From Fomitopsis serialis (Eukaryota > Basidiomycota > Agaricomycetes > Polyporales > Fomitopsidaceae): a stretch of DNA of 64,000 bases. The translations under genes and the position numbers were made by a program. Positions 22,588 through 34,335 of the stretch are shown one piece after another. The stretch spans positions 1-64,000 of the forward strand of contig NW_025954966.1 of assembly GCF_022376445.1 (NCBI RefSeq), read 5' to 3'. Within the stretch, counting starts at the first letter, position 1. Each line of letters begins with the position of its first letter. The notes beneath the pieces were generated by a model that was given only the letters and a program-made list of their open reading frames with translations, did no database searches and had not been told where the DNA came from.

Positions 22588-24980
22588 TCACACAAACATT
22601 GAGACGTCCAGACCTTCGGCGAAGTCGAGTACAATGATCTTTTGGTCATGCGAAGTGCTGAACACGCCAACCGGCCATCAGCAACACAGCGCGTACGACG
22701 GAACCTCAGAGTACACTCACCTCACAATACGGCGGAAATCAAACTTCACGTCGAATATGTGGCTGCTGTGGCAGTTGCGGAACTCGCGCAACATCTTCCC
22801 CGTCCGCCAATCCCACACCTTCACCGTCTTGTCGTAGCTGGCGCTCACTAGTAGTCCGCTCCTCGGGTCGAACGACAGCGCGCGCACCAGCAGGTCATGT
22901 CCAGCGAGCGTGCGCAGGCACGCGCCCGTCGATGCCTGCCACACTTTGATCTTGCAGTCGTTCGAGCCGGAGATAATGAAGTCGTCCTTGAACTCGATGC
23001 AAGCAAGGCCACGGTCGTGCCCCTCAAATGTGCGGAGTCGCTCTCCAGAGATGATGTCCCACAGCATCATTCTCCCGTCTCCACTCGCGCTCGCGACCTT
23101 GTTGTCCTGCAGCCCGACTGCGTTCACAGGGCCCTCGTGGCCACGGAATGTGCAGTGCAGCTGCAGTGTGCGGCGGTCCCAGACACGGATCAGTGCATCC
23201 TTCGAGCTGAACAGAACTTGAGCGGCTTGCAAGGGAGGGTAGTGGTAGAGCGCTTACCAGCTTACGATCCATCTTGAGTCGATCCTCAGGTCCAGGACAC
23301 CGCCAGTGTGGCCCCTCAACACCGCCGCAATCTCTGCCTTCACCTGGCCATCCTCGCCAGCCACCGGTGAACGCGTACAGAGATCCCACACGCACACGGA
23401 GCAGTCGCTCGAGCCGCTCACCATGAAGCCATGCTTCCACTCACTCCCGTCCTCCCATTCGTCCTCTTCCCCTGTCGGGAAGTCCCAGTCCTTGTCAAAC
23501 TTGAGACAGAGGACGCTCCCCCGATGGCCAGTGAAGGTCGCCAGACAGCGCCCCGTCGTCAGACTCCACACCTTGATCGTGCGGTCCCGCGAGCCGGTGA
23601 CGATCCTCCTCGAGTCGAACTCCAGACAGTAGACGCTGTCCATGTGCCCGCTGAGCCGCTTCGCCTTGGGCTCCCAAGCGGGTGCGCCGTCGGCCCCCTC
23701 GCTCGCACTCCACCGTCGGTCCAGTTCCGCCCTCGTCCGGCACATCTCGTACCACTCCAGCTCTAGCGGCGCCGGAAGCCACGATTTTGACGCAGACAAA
23801 GGCGCCGGGGGTGCCCGCCGGAGGTCAACGTCCCAGCCATCTGGCTGGCGCCGTACAAACTGCGAGCGCCAGATGGAGTTGTCTCGGCAGAGGCGATTCC
23901 ACGTCCTGTAGAGCACATCAGGATGGCACTGCAGCGGCACGCGGTGCGTGCACATACCTGCTGACGCGGAGGCACGCAAGCACAGCTTGCAGGTCAAGGA
24001 ATGACAATAGGTGGAGCGCGATCTCTGGAGGCAGCAGACCTACGATATCTAGAGAAGGCGATGACGACAGTCAGTACGTGGTCAGTTTTAGACCAGCTCG
24101 CTACCGAAATGAATGAATGCACGAAATGAAGAGCACGGTCCCGGAAGAGCACGTCGTCGCAAGGGCAAGCAGATCATTAAAGACGTCGGTAATGCATCGG
24201 GCACGTGGCAGTGGTTGGATTTGGCGGTGTTCGTGCAGGAGCCAGCAAGGACATCCACTGCGAGCACAGCCGGACCATGGAGTGAAGGGACTCACCAGTA
24301 CCAGTGATCCGCGTAGCGTCGATGAAGCATGCCTCGTCATCAATCAGCTCGCCCTCCTCGCCATCCAGCGGCGGCAGATTCAGGTAATCGATGTACTCGC
24401 TGTCCGTGACGCTGCCGTAGCGCCAGATTGATGTAGTGGGCAGACCGGGGCGACGTTTGCCCTTCCGCCCAGGGGATCCTTCCCGGAGGGCGTCCCAGAT
24501 GCGCGGTATGATGCCCAGCGAGAGGCTGCGCGATGGCTTCATGGGTGACGCACCGCTGCCGTTCGGATAGTAGGTCGAGGCGTACGGGTAGTATCCGTTG
24601 ACAGTGCGGCGGCCGGAAGGCCCGCAGAGCGGCGTGTTCTCCATGTAAGGGTGCGGATAACGGTCCGCGTTCCAGCTGATGACAGAGTACGTGTCCGTGC
24701 GGAAGCTCGGTGAGGGCGATGGCGGGCGCGTGACGGTCAGATCGCGAGGGACAGAGACATCTGCGCCATCGACGGGCTCCATCTCGATGTTGGAGTACGC
24801 CAGCGTGAACGCTGCGCTGGTAGAGGTCGACGCGCGAGGACCGTCGGATTCAGGAGGCAGGTCGGACGTGGTGAGGAAGGGAGAACCGAGCACTGAGGTG
24901 CACATGTTGCTGAAGCGTGGAGTGGGCTCTTCGTCCGCAGTGTGTCTTCTATGGGTACGGCGGAGAGTAGGGGTGGCCAT
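22588..24980 (-). CDS. F-box/WD40 repeat protein (SCF substrate receptor)
   Basis: The N-terminal exon (from MATPTLRRTHRRH at 24980; an in-frame ATG also exists at 25034) is Ser/Pro-rich and ends ..FIDATRITG. A clear F-box follows near 24050-23880 (LLPPEIALHLLSFLDLQ, then WNRLCRDNSIWRSQF across an intron). WD40 repeats run from 23660 to 22590: LSGHMDSVYCLEF, FTGHRGSVLCLKF, LRGHTGGVLDLRI, FRGHEGPVNAVGL, FEGHDRGLACIEF and LAGHDLLVRALSF, ending HDQKIIVLDFAEG with stop at 22588. Architecture matches the Met30/beta-TrCP/Fbw group: the F-box binds Skp1 and the propeller binds phosphorylated substrates for ubiquitination. The region between the N-terminal exon and the F-box (about 24295-24060) may be one long intron or include a small unrecognised exon. 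About 700 residues. Confidence 0.85.
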
Positions 24981-25034
24981 GGCGGATTCGACAGAGGAAG
25001 AGCGAGGATAGCTTTGAGACGGCCAACCTACCAT

Positions 25035-26154
25035 AATTTAGGCGAATAGCGACGCGGAAACAACGTCCGAGATAACAAGACAAAGCCGATGCAATGAGAT
25101 GGCCGTCGTTTGATGTGACGCGTATCGAGTAAGGTACTGTGGCGACTGAAATGACCGGCGAGCGAGGAATCCACCACCAGGATCGAACAACTGGGTATCA
25201 GCGAGAGCGTCGCAGAAGTGGGGGTCTCGAGGCTTGATAGTAGAGGCGGTTGGGGTGGCGGTCCAGGAGACAATTAGGGTGGAATGAAAGAAGGTCGCAA
25301 GAAACGAACCTAATAGAACACCCTGCAAGACGCCCCAGCATCGCGTGCTGCCTCTGGCTCAGGTGGGGGTGAGAATCCCGGACCGGACGGCTCGGCGCTC
25401 ATTGGCCAGTTCGATTCGGTTTCATAAAGTCCAGGCAATGTATTAGCTGAAGAACTCGCAAGTTCATGCAGCATGACACTGTCAAGCTTTACCGGTTCGG
25501 ATGAGCAGATGAGATGAGAATATGAGAATGTACTGACAGATCGTGCTCGACTCCAACGGTCCGCATCCTGGAGCTGGTACAGTTGGTGGTATGCCTGCGG
25601 CCAAATACTACTATGTAGCGAAAGCATATTCAATACAATGATGGCAACGGGTCAAGTCGACTGTAACAGCTGGTTGGACGAAATACGCACTAAGTGGAAT
25701 CTCTCGTAGTCTGATATTGGTTATTATGTTCGCATGCCTATGAATACTGGCGCTCGCCGACCGACCTTCCCCTTGTTGTTCCACACATTCTGAAAAGGAG
25801 CTCGCAAGCTGGGCAAGGATTGCGCTTGTAGAATATAGGGGAGAGGGGTCAGGCATACATACCGTAGATTTCGATGTACATACCTCACGCGATTGACCTT
25901 CGGGCATCCTGCCATGGACACTCGCACCCGGGGACCCGCACTTGTTTTCACAATGATTCCCTGTCCTGACGGCATCATAAATCTTAGAAATTTCCTGATT
26001 ATATAGCGCATCAGTAATTAGCCCAAGTATTGGGTCATTGGCAGAAGCTATTGCTTGATTGCTTGCAGAGTTGTCACGGCTCACCTCTAGCACAACTTTC
26101 ATCGCCGCAAAGGTGGATATATGCTGTCAAATAGCTGCTGAATTAATGACAGAG
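25035..26154. other. Intergenic region between F-box/WD40 gene and retroelement
   Basis: Minus-strand open stretches (for example 25611-26102) have no recognised motif or coherent splice pattern; I do not call a gene. The region holds the F-box/WD40 promoter. Confidence 0.4.
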
Positions 26155-26159
26155 GTTGA
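26155..26159. repeat. Target site duplication GTTGA, left
   Basis: GTTGA abuts the left LTR and recurs at 31031-31035 after the right LTR; 5 bp is standard for copia elements. Confidence 0.9.
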
Positions 26160-26446
26160 TGTTGGAGTTCGCGCTTTGCACGAACGAGAGGCAAGCGTCG
26201 CCGCTCGCGCCACGCGTTGCCTACATCGCTTTGACGCGACCGCCACTTGGACGGTCGTTTGGACCTTTCGCTTTGTCGGGCCTTAGCCGACACTTTGTTT
26301 CCTTTCGCCTCGCCGCTTTGTTTCGCCACCTAGTGTACACGAGTGGAAATGTGTCTACGTAGTATATATAGGGCTCGCTCTGAGCCCTCTAATATCATCC
26401 TCTCATCTCATTCCCACTCGCGGTGCGAAGTCTACCTTCAACAACA
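26160..26446 (+). repeat. Left LTR
   Basis: Begins TGTTGG and ends CAACA, the inverted TG..CA ends of LTRs. A TATA-like TATATATA at 26363-26370 probably marks the element promoter, placing the U3/R boundary shortly after it (inference). Confidence 0.95.
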
Positions 26447-26459
26447 GGTTATGAGCCCC
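26447..26459 (+). promoter_or_regulatory. Primer-binding site complementary to initiator-Met tRNA anticodon arm
   Basis: GGTTATGAGCCCC directly follows the LTR. Its first 12 bases are the complement of the conserved GGGCUCAUAACC anticodon stem-loop of eukaryotic initiator tRNA-Met, not of a tRNA 3' end. Drosophila copia and yeast Ty5 prime from this internal half-tRNA site; the same mechanism is inferred here. Confidence 0.85.
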
Positions 26460-26545
26460 GCCTCGCTCTGACGACGACGACGCACCTTATTGAACCCCCG
26501 AGAATCTCTGCTTCATTTTGAACTCGCCCTCCACATCCTCCCACT

Positions 26546-29500
26546 ATGACCGATGCACTCCGTTTCAAGATCGAGGCCCTGACCGGCGCCGAGAATTGGC
26601 AGACCTGGAAAGTTCGCCTGTCGGACATCCTCGATGACGCGGATCTCTGGGATTATGTCTCGGGCGAGCTTTCCTGCCCGTCGCCGCCAAGCCCGGACAC
26701 GACGGCGGAAGCAAAAGCCGAGATAGAGAAGACGATTAAAGAATGGAGATCGAAGGATCGACGAGCACTCACCGCGATACGACTAAGGGTGGCCGACAAG
26801 ATCTTGATCTACGTGAAGGCCGCCCAGACAAGTCACGACGCGTGGAAGAAGCTGGAGACGATGTACGAGGCGCAGGGCGTCCTCGCGATCGTCCAAGCAC
26901 GCCGCAAGATGTTCCGCGCGGTGTGCACCGAAGACCAAGACGTCGAAGAGTTCATTCGACAGATGACGGGTTACCGGGATGACCTGCTGACGCTTCAGCA
27001 AACGGTCTCGGACGAAGAGTTCTGCATCTCGATCCTTACCGCACTTCCGGAGTCCTGGAATACCTTCACTGCGACGCTCGACTATCAGAAGGGCTTGAAG
27101 GACTCCGCGGAGTTGATTGCTCGCATCCTGGACGAAGATCGGCGTGTAAAGAGTCGCGCCGAGGAAACAGCTTTACATGGCAAGTTCCAGAGGTCGAAGG
27201 GCAAGGGCAAGCGGACCCTACCCTCGTGCTGGAAGTGCGGAAAGCCCGGCTATCAGTCAGATTGCCCAGACCACGAAGGAACACGAAAGAGGAAAGAGCA
27301 GGAACGTACCGAGCAGAAGTCGAAGGATGGCAAGAGCGGGGGCAAGGCGATGGTGGCAGACACAACGGAGTCCGACTCGGAGTCAGAGGACTATGCATTT
27401 GTGGCCACGGACATCGAGTCGCACCAGGAGGGCGACCTAGCGCTTGCAGCTCTGGATGCCGATGACTGGCTTGGCGATACAGGCACGACGGTGCATGTGG
27501 CGCGCTGTCGCGAGCACTTCTCGGACTATCGCACCACGCCGGGTGCGACGTTGAATGGTGCCGGGTCGACGACGGTCCTAGGTCGAGGAACAATCAGGAT
27601 GATTGCGGACATAGATGGTCAGCAGAAGACCATAACCCTCAAGGACGTCGTTCACGCACCTGCTATTCCGCACAACTTGGTCTCCCTCGGACGTCTTGAA
27701 GCGGGCGGGAACAAGATCGAGATCAGCGATGGGGAACTAGCTGCGAAGGACAAGAAGGGACGCACCTTTCTACGCGGCAGCCGAATCTCCCGCTATCTGT
27801 ACCGCATGGCTATCAGTCCCGAAAAGGAAGCACACGCTCACCTGGCAGCACCGGTGCGACCCAAGCAGAAGAAGTCACTTGCTAAGTGGCACCGGATCTT
27901 TGGCCATATGCATCCGCGTGCGATCTTGACATTGAAGCGCAAGGACATGGTCTCCGGCCTAGAACTTGATGAGTCCGGACCAACCGCCGAACAGTGCAAG
28001 ATCTGCGTAGAGTCAAAGCAGCACGTCGAGGCATTCCCGAAGGAGTCACTCACCGAAATTGAAGCGGTTGGCGATGTCACTGCCTCCGACGTCTGGGGAC
28101 CTGCCCGAACCGCAGCAATTGGAGGTCAACTCTACTACGTCTCGTACACAGATCTCAAGGGACGACGGACAGTCACCTACCCAATGCGGAACAAGTCCGA
28201 AGCACTGGCGAAGTTCAAAGTGTACCGCTCAATGATGAAGACCCTATTCAATGTCGAACTAAAGACACTTCGAGTGGACAATGGCGGCGAATACCTAAGC
28301 AAGGAATTTGATGCTTACCTCACCGAGAACGGCATCACACTGGAGACCACCGCCCCCGACTCGCCTGCCCAGAACGGGATTGCCGAGCGCATCAACCGCA
28401 CACTTGTGGAGCGTGCCCGAGCAATGTTGCATGCACATGACCTGCCAAAGAAGTTGTGGAAGGACGCCGTTCAGTACGCGTGTTATCTGAAGAACCGCTC
28501 ACCTACGCGCGCGCTTGGAGACAAGACCCCGGAGGAGGTCGTCACTGGCAAGAAGCCAGACGTTGCAAACCTGCAGGAATTCGGGACGAGATGCTGGGTA
28601 CTCACCGACAAGCAAAAACGCACGAAACTCGACCCGAAGTCAGAGTCAATGATCTTCATCGGGGTTGCGGAAGGCAGCAAGGCTTGGCGCTACTACAATC
28701 CTCGAACCGGCGCGATTGGGAAATCACGGAATTTGATCTTCGAAGTGGAAGGGGAGCCGGACGATGGAGATGAGCTAGACCTGATAGAGTCTGCCCCTAC
28801 GCGACTCGAGGGGGAGAGTGGGATGAACGAGTCGACTACGGAGCAGGGGGAGACGACGAAGACTGCGGGACAGGGAGAGCAGGGGGAGATGGCGAAGAAG
28901 ACCGAGGGACCGGAGACGCCGAAGAAGAGCGCCCCGATCGAGACCAAGATCGCATCGCCCAGGACCAGCTCCAGACTCGCTGACAAACCTCCGACGGACT
29001 ACCGGCAGCTGCACACCGGCGCTCCGAGGCGACCCCCGAAGGTCACCGTAGAGGACGACACTGAAGCCGACGCCGAACTCTCACACCATCTGTGCTTACT
29101 CACACTCGCTGGTACCGAAATGCTCTCTGAACCTCACACCGTCGAAGAAGCAAGAGCAAGCGACTACTGGCCACAATGGGAAGCCGCAATGAAACGCGAG
29201 ATGGGCCAATTCCAACGACTTGGGGTTTACGAGCTACGCGAAGTACCTGCCGGGCGCAAACCCTTAGGAAGCAAGTGGGTCTTCCGCCTGAAGCGAAACG
29301 AGCAAGGAGAAGTCGTCGAGTTCAAGGCCAGGCTCGTCGCGAAAGGATTTGCGCAGATACCCGGCATGGACTACCTCGAGACTTTCGCACCCGTCATCCG
29401 CACCGACTCTATCCGTGTCCTACTCGCCATCGCCGCGAAGCGCAACATGGAACTTGAACAGATGGATGTCGTGGGTGCGTACCTGAATGGGAAGCTGGAA

Positions 29501-30709
29501 GAGGAGATTTGGATGGAGCAACCAGAAGGGTTCGACGATGGGTCAGGCCGCGGTATGTACATGCTCGGCGCGATCTATGGACTGAAGCAGGCCGGACGTG
29601 TCTGGAACATCAAACTCAATGACGCCCTGCTCTCGCTTGGCTTCAAGCGCCTCCATTCCGACCCCTGCGTCTACATCCGATGCGACAAGGATGACAGGCT
29701 CACCATCATCGGCATACACGTTGACGACATGGCCCTCCTCGCGGATTCCATAGAAGACATGAAGAAGCTCAAAGAAGAGCTCAAACGGAACTTCGATCTC
29801 AAAGACGTTGGACCAATGCGACACTTCCTCGGCTACGAAATCGCGCGGGACCGCACAGCCCACACTCTTACCATTTCGCAGCACCAATACGTGCAGACAG
29901 TGCTCAAGCGCTTTGGCATGACTGACTGCAAGGTCGTCACGACACCACTTGACCCTCACGTCAAACTGACGAAGACTACCGACGACACCTCCACCTCAGA
30001 AATGAAAGACAAGCCATATCAGGCTCTCATCGGCAGCCTCATGTACGCGGCACTTGGAACCCGCCCAGATATCAGCTACGCCGTGCAGACCCTCTCGCAG
30101 TACAACTCACGCCCGAATGAAACCCACTGGACGGCCACGAAACACGTCCTACGCTACCTCAAGGGCACGCAGAACTTCGCAATCACTTACGGTGGCTCGA
30201 ACGACGACCTGAACGTCAAAGGTTTCTTCCGAAACTTCCGACTCGAGGGATACTCGGACGCAGACTGGGGTGCGAACCCAGACGACCGGCGATCAATATC
30301 AGGCTACGCTTTCCTCGTAGGAAACGGTGTCGTGGCTTGGAGCTCAAAGAAGCAGACCACGGTCGCCCTTTCGACCATGGAAGCTGAGTACATGGCAATC
30401 TCATATACAACACGCCATGCCATCTGGCTCCGCGCACTACTTGCCGAACTCACCTTCTCGCAAGACGGACCCACACCTATCAACGCAGACAATTAGTCAG
30501 CGATTGCGCTCTCGAAGGACAACGTGAATCATTCGCGCTCGAAACACATCGATATCCGTCACCACTTCATCCGCGAATGCATCCTCGCTGATACCGTCTC
30601 CTTATCCTATTGCCCCACTGAAGTCAACTCCGCCGACCTGTTCACAAAAGGACTCGCACGCGATCGTCACCATGGTCTCACTACCCAACTCGGGGTCCTA
30701 CGGTCTTAG
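26546..30709 (+). pseudogene. Copia Gag-Pol polyprotein interrupted by one stop codon in RNase H
   Basis: The frame is open from ATG 26546 to a TAG at 30494-30496 (1,316 residues), then continues in the same frame to 30709 (70 more residues). Gag: residues 1-220 (NWQTWKVRLSDIL). Zinc knuckle at about 228: CWKCGKPGYQSDC, with Tyr where His is expected and one residue short. Protease: LGDTGTTVH at about 308. Integrase: HHCC (WHRIFGHMH, CKIC) at about 448-487, then catalytic Asp (ASDVWGP), Asp (RVDNGGEY) and Glu (GIAERINRTL). RT: KWVFRLKRNEQG, LEQMDVVGAYLNG and HVDDM at about 1059, where YVDD is usual. RNase H: SDADWG, MEAEYMA and ADN, with the stop immediately after ADN. A copia RNase H normally continues with a polar residue then SAIAL, which is what follows the stop. 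Confidence 0.9.
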
Positions 30710-30734
30710 GGGGAGCTGCACTCGCTGCTAGCTT

Positions 30735-30743
30735 GAGGGGGAG
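30735..30743 (+). promoter_or_regulatory. Polypurine tract
   Basis: GAGGGGGAG directly before the right LTR, the expected plus-strand primer. A second purine run, AGGGGGAG, lies upstream near 30709. Confidence 0.85.
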
Positions 30744-31030
30744 TGTTGGAGTTCGCGCTTTGCACGAACGAGAGGCAAGCGTCGCCGCTCGCGCCACGCG
30801 TTGCCTACATCGCTTTGACGCGACCGCCACTTGGACGGTCGTTTGGACCTTTCGCTTTGTCGGGCCTTAGCCGACACTTTGTTTCCTTTCGCCTCGCCGC
30901 TTTGTTTCGCCACCTAGTGTACACGAGTGGAAATGTGTCTACGTAGTATATATAGGGCTCGCTCTGAGCCCTCTAATATCATCCTCTCATCTCATTCCCA
31001 CTCGCGGTGCGAAGTCTACCTTCAACAACA
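30744..31030 (+). repeat. Right LTR
   Basis: Same length as the left LTR (287 bp) and apparently identical. Followed by the GTTGA duplication at 31031-31035. Confidence 0.95.
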
Positions 31031-31035
31031 GTTGA

Positions 31036-32312
31036 TACATCCTTGAGACGCATCGCGGCGCGGTGATGGTCGTTACAAAAGCAAATGAACGCCCTGAGTC
31101 TTGCAGGCGAGAGTGCGGCAGCCACTGACGCGCCACGATCACGGGACCGTTCCCTCAAGATCGGATCGAGATAGTGCCCTTTGAGTGCCCTCGTCCTTTT
31201 TCGACTTTCTGCTCCGGTACTCGTGTATCATATTGCTGTATCGCTACTGCCCCGGACGGCGCTGTTTGACTTTCTGACATGGGCGCACCTCATGTTGATG
31301 AACTCCGGGACCGGAGGTATTTGGGTCATCGGTCGAAGCACGGTGTACTCTCGGTGTGTCACGGTCGTGCTCAAAGCCTCGAATCCTGTTAACCAGCAAC
31401 TCTGAGATAGATCGGCTGTGATAGGCTCCATGTCAAGATGGGATATATCCTCTCAGAGGCTCTTCGAGAACTGAACGACCGATCATCGGCTAATGTCATG
31501 CAAGGACTGTCCTTTCAAATAATTGATGCACAGTATGCGGAATTATATCACCACTCGTCCGGATGTAACCCGGATCGAACGTTGACCTGCCGAATGGTCG
31601 AGGCGAGACCATGGTAAAACTGCGCTGTGGGGATTAGGTGCCAGAAGCGGCAGACAGGTCGTCAGCAGACCAGAGGATGATCAACTGTACGGCATTCAAG
31701 AGGCACTTCCCAGTCAGCACAAACTACTTGCCTAAGCGAGCTGACAATGAGGGCTGATGCATATGTACGTGTGATCTTTCCACGAAACCCGAGATTAGCT
31801 CATTGCTCGCTCTGTAGCGACAAACGTATTGTGAATCCGACAGTTCTTGGACGTCCTCAGGAGCACCTGTCCGTACATGGAAGTGCCTAGAAACAAAACC
31901 ACCACGGAGGGCATGTTTGAACCTAACCCAGTGGGGTATCTCTGTGACTGCGCCTGAACCGACGCAAGCTCAGATTCGACAGGGATTGGTAGTGTCGTTT
32001 GCGTTATGTTGCTCGAGATCGGGTGCGAGCCTGTTCACGATGGTCTCTTGCTCACGCGTCTCCAGTGATTCAGCGATGTGCAGTGCCATTCTGGCAGACG
32101 CGCATGTGCAGGCCGCCGGTAGCCCTAAGAGCTTCTGCTTCTTCGCTCTTGCTCAGCGAGCCCTCCGCCGTCTGCAATGAGCCGGAGCGGTGATGAGTGA
32201 GACACAACCAATTGCAGAGAGATATTCGCACCACTTTAGAACGAAGTGCATTTAAACACGCTGAGTCTGCCCTCAGACTCTGGGTCCACTACCGGACATA
32301 GCCCTGCTCGAA
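31036..32312. other. Intergenic region
   Basis: Between the retroelement and the oxidoreductase. No supported gene or repeat; the promoter of the oxidoreductase should lie at its right end. Confidence 0.45.
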
Positions 32313-33823
32313 ATGGAGGACCACTACGTTGCAGCTGCTCCTGACACCTCGTACTTCACGCCGCTGCAGGACCCACCGGCAGGGACGGCCTTCGATCCAC
32401 AGTCGGATGGCAAGACCATACCAAAGCTGTTTCAACCCATCAAAATTCGTGGCTTGCAACTGCAGAACCGCATCATGGTAAGACCGTCCGATTTCATTGC
32501 TCTGTGGCTGAGGCTAAAGTATATGGATCCTGGTTTCGTAGCTATCGCCCATGGTGCAAATATCCGGCGACAATGGGAAAGTTACCCCTTGGCACACAGC
32601 GCACAGTAGGTCCCTCATGCTTGCTCAGCAGTTCACTAGCTCATCCTCATTCATGTACAGTCGGTGCGATCCTGACCTTCGGCCCCGGCCTCACCTTCAT
32701 CGAAGGTGCAGGGATCCTTCCAGAGGGCCGCGTGATGCCCCAAGACCTCGGGCTCTGGGATGACGCGCAGATCGAACCGCTCCGGCAGCTCGTTGAGTTC
32801 GCGCACTCCCAAGGACAGAAGGTCGGCATCCAGTTGAACCACTCCGGGCGGAAGGGCTCCACTGTCGCGCTCTGGCTATCCTTCCACGCGATCTCGACGC
32901 GTGCGGTCGGCGGTTGGCCGGACGAGATCGTCGCCCCGTCGGCGATCCCGTACAAGGAGGGCGAGCCGATACCGAGGACGCTCGACGAGACGGGCATCCG
33001 GCGTATCGTACGTGGCTTCGCGGATGCTGCGGTGCGCGCGATCAAGGCTGGCGTAGATGCCCTCGAGATCCACGGCGCGCATGGTTACTTGTTACACCAG
33101 TTCTTGAGCCCCGTCACGAACAAGCGGACGGATCGGTATGGAAGGAGCTTTGAGAACCGCATTCGACTCTCGGTGGAAGTCGTTGATGCAGTCCGCGCGG
33201 TCATGCCTGAGGACATGCCTCTTTTCTTCCGGTGAGCATAAGCTCAGGAGGACCATCTAAATGCATGCTGATCAGCTTGACGCAGGGTGTCCGCAACGGA
33301 CTGGCTTGAGAAGGTCGCACCGAACGAACCCTCGTGGCGCTCCGAGGACACCGTGAGGCTCGCCGAGGTTCTTTTAAGTCATGGCGTAGACGTCTATGAC
33401 ATCTCATCAGCAGGTCTCGATGCTAGGCAGAAGATCGAGTTTACCGAGCCTGCCTACCAGGCTCCGTACGCGGAAGCAGTCAAGAAAAGAGTTGGCGACA
33501 AGATGCTGGTGGCGAGTGTGGGCGGTGTCACGGACGCGCACGTCGCGCAGCACGTCCTTGTGGACATGGGTGTCGACATCGTTGCGGTTGGCCGGCAATT
33601 CCTGCGAGACCACCAGACGGTCTGGACGTTCGCGGAGCAGCTCGGAGTCGAGATAAAGCTGCCCAATCAGGTTGCCTGGGTCTTCGGTGGACGAGGTGGT
33701 GTGCGGAAGAGGCAGGAGCAGAAGGAACCTACGGAGAAGAGTGTGCGCACCGTCCGGGCGAAGAGGGACAGCTTCCTGAAGGTCACGATGAACAAGCTAT
33801 CAATCAGGATGAAGGGAGAGTAG
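32313..33823 (+). CDS. Old-yellow-enzyme-family NAD(P)H:flavin oxidoreductase (YqjM-like)
   Basis: Exons 32313-32477, 32542-32605, 32661-33231 and 33286-33823 give 445 residues in frame. The enzyme is expected to be an FMN-binding TIM barrel that reduces activated C=C bonds with NAD(P)H. Signatures: KLFQPIKIRGLQLQNRIM leading into LSPMVQ and TPWH at the FMN site; GPGLTFIEGAGILPEGR; GIQLNHSGRK with the substrate-binding His; the family signature around EIHGAHGYLLHQFLSP with RTDRYGRSFENR; and GGVTDAHVAQ and DIVAVGRQFLRD for phosphate binding. The FMN-adjacent motif usually reads SPM(C)QYS; here a Val replaces the Cys that tunes the flavin in YqjM. The last 40 residues are a basic extension. Confidence 0.9.
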
Positions 33824-34335
33824 CCGAGAATCGTGTCTCACATGTCAATAGTATCTAATGTCGTGCGCGAGGGATAGGTTCTTAATCCTCGAATTCAGTA
33901 CTACGGAGTTCTGCCAGTGTCTGTTTACTACTAGTACTAGTAAGCCTGAGTAGTAGTAAAATACCGGCGGCGTCAATTCATGAAGTTCAAGAAGTTTGCA
34001 CTAGGCTACATACTACTGTTCTGCTGAGCAGTGGCGACTCGGAGTCATCAAGTATCCCATGGATGTACAGACAAGGGTGGAGTCTTATTGCGATGGGCAG
34101 GACCAGTTCCAAATGGCACGTTGGTGAAGCTAAGGTGAACGTTTGAACGAAAGCGCTTGTCATTCTTTTATCGTCGCCGGTAACGGAGACTGGTTTGAAC
34201 GTCGAGCTGGTGGCTTCTGAAAACAGCAATACATCGCATAAGCGCCCGAATGGGAAGGAGCGCGAGTCATCTCAGATCTGCACATTCTCAGAATCCACAA
34301 CCTGCTTCACACTCACTTCTGAATAGCAAGACGCT
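33824..34335. other. Intergenic region
   Basis: No gene. It contains a short palindromic CTACTAGTACTAGTA stretch near 33930. Promoter of threonine synthase expected. Confidence 0.45.

Larger units (their letters stand above)
26160..31030 (+). mobile_element. Ty1/copia LTR retrotransposon, near-intact
   Basis: 287-bp LTRs at both ends, a 5-bp target duplication, a primer-binding site directly after the left LTR, a polypurine tract directly before the right LTR, and a single Gag-Pol frame in the order Gag, protease, integrase, RT, RNase H. Integrase before RT defines the copia (Pseudoviridae-like) order. The two LTRs have equal length and no difference I could find by eye, which implies recent insertion. 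Confidence 0.95.

Noticed and set aside
25611..26102. 163-residue minus-strand frame left of the retroelement
   Set aside because: No motif, no partner exons and no initiation context; treated as non-coding.
26447..26459. Possible tRNA fragment
   Set aside because: Its position directly after the LTR and its short length identify a primer-binding site, not a tRNA gene.
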